Source: JAIVGV01 sp036389335 (GTDB lineage Bacteria > Acidobacteriota > Blastocatellia > Pyrinomonadales > Pyrinomonadaceae). From it: a stretch of 64,000 nt of DNA. Location of the stretch: assembly GCA_036389335.1 (NCBI GenBank), contig DASVQC010000066.1, positions 1 through 64,000 of the forward strand, written 5' to 3'. A program made the translations under genes and the position numbers. Positions 62,048-64,000 of this stretch are shown piece by piece. The first letter of the stretch is position 1, and the number at the start of each line of letters is the position of its first letter. The notes beneath the pieces are model-generated. The model made no database searches. It saw only the letters and a list, made by a program, of their open reading frames with translations, and had not been told where the DNA came from.

Positions 62048-64000
62048 TCAGTCGTTTGTTCCCGCGCCCCGCCGCGCCCCGGCGGAGAGCGCGTTCCAGA
62101 GGAAGGGGAGCGTGCCCCACGTCTGGCCGCGGTGCTGCGGGCGGAAGCCGAAGAGGACGACGCGCCCGCGCCCGAGGGCGACTTCGGCGAGCGCGATCTT
62201 CCCGGCGAGGTACTTCTCGCCGAGCAGCCAGCCGGAGCGCAGCACGTCGCGCTCACTGTAGCGCGCGACGACGCGCACCGACCTCGCGTCGTCGCCCGCG
62301 AGGTCGAAGGCCGAGCTGTTGATGAAGTAAGCGTCGGTCTCACGCGCCAGCCCGCGCGCCAGCGGGCTAGCCGTGTCAACGTCGAGGCGCAGGACGGAGC
62401 CGGGGCAGTAGAACTCGGACGAGCGCACGCCTTCGAGGACGTTCTTGAGCGGCAGCTTGAAACGCTTGACGGCCAGCTCGGTCGCGGCGTCGAAGCAGAC
62501 CAGCGTGCCCCCCTCTTCGACGAAGCGGCGCAAGGCTTCGACGCCCGCCTCCGTGATGCCGCCCGCGAACTCTGCGGGCGCGGTCTCCTTCGAGCGGCCC
62601 TCGACAATCTCCCTCATGCGCATCGACGGCAGCACGATCACGTCGAAGCGCGCGCGCAAGTTTCCCGCGCGCACGTCCTTGTCTAAGAGCGATTCGTATT
62701 TGACGTTGAAGGTGTCGAAGACGTAGCGCGTCCAGCCCTCGTCCATCGAGCCCGTCCAGCTCTTGTAGAGCGCGAGGCGCGGCGCGTCTTGTCCGAGCGG
62801 GTTCGCGACGGGCGAGCCGGTGGCCGACCTCGCGGCGAGGCCGAGATCGCGCCGCACGTCCGACTCGTCTTTGATCGGCGTCATGCGCCGCAGGCCCGCC
62901 GACTCGGCGACGGCGCGCACGAGCTTCGCCTCGACGCCCATCTGCATCGGCAGCGTCCAGCCCGCCACGTCGTAGGGGCGCTCGGCGGAACCGTTCGCCG
63001 TGCGGCGATCCGGGTAGACCTGCGGCTCGAAGAGCGCGAGGACGTTGGCGCGGTAGGGCTGCGCGAGCGGGACGAAATAGCTGCCCGCCGGAATCTCGTG
63101 CGCGCCGCCGTCCGAGGCGGTCTCGATCTCAGTCACCTCGCGCGGGGCGGCGGGCCGCGCGTCGCGCTGCGCGGCAGATTGATCGCCCGGCTCGCCCTCG
63201 CGCGCGCGCGCGTCTTCGCGGACAGTCCTTCTCACGACGCGCTGCGTCGCCGTCTCGCCGTGCAGCTCGCGTTCGAGCCGGAACACCTCGACGCCCTGCG
63301 CCGTGAGCGCGCCGATCATCTTGGCGACCGCCTCGTCGCGCCCCTGCCCGGGCGGGACGACGTAGCCGAGCGGGGCGTCCTTGGCGGACGCGAGGGCGAG
63401 CGCGCGCGCGCCGAGATCGTAAAAGTTTTTGAGGTATCGCGCGCGGAACTTCGCCGCCTGCGAGAGCACCGCGCGCGACGCGATCAATTCCATCCGCACG
63501 ATGTCGCGCGCCCTCCACGTGCCGCCCGGCCACGGGTCGGGGAAGTTGGTCTGCGGCGACGCGGGCAGGGCCGAGTCCATGCCGCGCGTCGACGAGCGCG
63601 CGAGCTGTTCGCGCGTGACCGTGACGGGCGTCATCAAGCGCGCCGACGCGGCCTCGGTGAGGATGCCGATTGAGTTGTGGAAGTAGGGCGCGGTGCGAAA
63701 CCCGCCGTGCCACCAGGTGTCGTAGAGCGCGTTCGTGACGACGCCCTGCACCCCCGCGGCCTGCTCGTCCGCCGCGATCTTGTGGCCGATGAGGCCGACC
63801 TCGCGCAGCAGGACGGGCGCGATGTGCGGGTTGGGCGGGTCGAAGAAGGGCGGGACGAAGAAGCGCGAAGAGGTCTGGCCCTGCTGGTGCACGTCGTAGA
63901 CGATCTCGGGGAACCACTCCTTCCACATGAGGCGCGTCAGCGACTGCGTCTCTTTCAAATTCAGCATGAACCAGTCGCGGTTGTCGTCGTGCCCGGCGTA
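62048..64000 (-). CDS. M14 family zinc carboxypeptidase (5' end beyond window)
   Basis: The frame is open to the right edge and reads YAGHDDNRDWFMLNLKETQS, the GHDxNRDW(F/Y) block of M14 carboxypeptidases, then WFPEIVYDVHQQG with the third zinc ligand His, and WHGGFRTAPYFHNSIGILTEAASAR with the catalytic Glu region. The HxxE zinc motif must lie upstream, outside the window. The long C-terminal part (about 450 residues) includes a DUF-like glutamine-amidotransferase-type fold (DVIVLPSMRMREIVEGR; LRRFVEEGGTLVCFDAATELA; VVLFGFRPQHRGQTWGTLPFLWNAL), as in large secreted peptidases of this group. The internal Met at 63967 is not the start. Confidence 0.85.
   Translation of the reverse strand, partial: YAGHDDNRDWFMLNLKETQSLTRLMWKEWFPEIVYDVHQQGQTSSRFFVPPFFDPPNPHIAPVLLREVGLIGHKIAADEQAAGVQGVVTNALYDTWWHGGFRTAPYFHNSIGILTEAASARLMTPVTVTREQLARSSTRGMDSALPASPQTNFPDPWPGGTWRARDIVRMELIASRAVLSQAAKFRARYLKNFYDLGARALALASAKDAPLGYVVPPGQGRDEAVAKMIGALTAQGVEVFRLERELHGETATQRVVRRTVREDARAREGEPGDQSAAQRDARPAAPREVTEIETASDGGAHEIPAGSYFVPLAQPYRANVLALFEPQVYPDRRTANGSAERPYDVAGWTLPMQMGVEAKLVRAVAESAGLRRMTPIKDESDVRRDLGLAARSATGSPVANPLGQDAPRLALYKSWTGSMDEGWTRYVFDTFNVKYESLLDKDVRAGNLRARFDVIVLPSMRMREIVEGRSKETAPAEFAGGITEAGVEALRRFVEEGGTLVCFDAATELAVKRFKLPLKNVLEGVRSSEFYCPGSVLRLDVDTASPLARGLARETDAYFINSSAFDLAGDDARSVRVVARYSERDVLRSGWLLGEKYLAGKIALAEVALGRGRVVLFGFRPQHRGQTWGTLPFLWNALSAGARRGAGTND

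Overview
The window is GC-rich chromosomal DNA that most likely comes from an acidobacterium, probably of the Blastocatellia type. The clues are three secreted VWA proteins of the 'VWFA-related Acidobacterial' kind, Ser/Thr kinases with long C-terminal sensor or membrane parts, a housekeeping set typical of free-living bacteria, and dense antisense open frames caused by high third-position GC. The assignment rests on gene content only.

Layout. 1-9.6 kb (minus strand): the translation/transcription operon rimP-nusA-infB-rbfA with a promoter and a terminator-like leader hairpin, then yqeY and uvrA. 9.8-18.6 kb: a zinc-ribbon Ser/Thr kinase, an M50B-like membrane metallopeptidase pair, moaC, a fasciclin protein, moeA and chrA. 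18.67-24.05 kb: a 5.4-kb integrated element bounded by a 44-bp direct repeat of the 3' part of tRNA-Asp. It holds a 5'-truncated RHS gene with a zincin-like C-terminal tip, a candidate immunity gene, an opposite-strand gene fragment and a decayed tyrosine integrase. Intact tRNA-Asp and tRNA-Val follow. 24.4-26.9 kb: a HAD phosphatase, a small protein, a VWA protein and a truncated secreted protein.

26.9-42.1 kb is an accessory island of different composition. It opens with broken HARE-HTH/HTH genes. Its core (28.1-40.9 kb) encodes a TylF-like O-methyltransferase, an FHA-GAF-sigma54 activator, a small protein with a leader-like N-terminus and repeated PQPPTP motifs, a prolyl-4-hydroxylase-like 2OG-Fe(II) dioxygenase directly behind it, a Ser/Thr kinase with a beta-propeller-like tail, a protein-glutaminase-like enzyme divergent from a caspase-like protease, a small two-part protein, a lipoprotein and a large exported protein. 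The inferred theme is phospho-signalling controlling protein modification; the repeat peptide plus hydroxylase pair is the best candidate here for an undescribed system. The island ends with a frameshifted EVE-like gene.

42.2-49.5 kb returns to the core: deoB, an acetyltransferase, a secreted S33-type hydrolase, hpt, and rpiB and deoC. The last two carry N-terminal extensions like those of microcompartment-targeted sugar-phosphate enzymes and are separated by a frameshifted zeta-toxin gene. 49.6-53.8 kb: an ECF sigma/anti-sigma operon with two exported proteins, a further exported protein and an outer-membrane protein, preceded by a promoter-terminator pair that looks like a short RNA or attenuator. 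54.5-56.8 kb: a transferred restriction-modification patch (IS transposase remnant, DNA methyltransferase, fragment of a second methyltransferase, XcyI-type endonuclease) with copies of CTTTTCGGGT on both sides. 57-64 kb: glgC, a symmetric six-cysteine peptide, a YdjM-like membrane protein, two VWA proteins and the 3' part of an M14 carboxypeptidase gene.

A recurring feature is intergenic inverted repeats built from degenerate tandem heptamers, several directly abutting or supplying the stop codon of the neighbouring gene.
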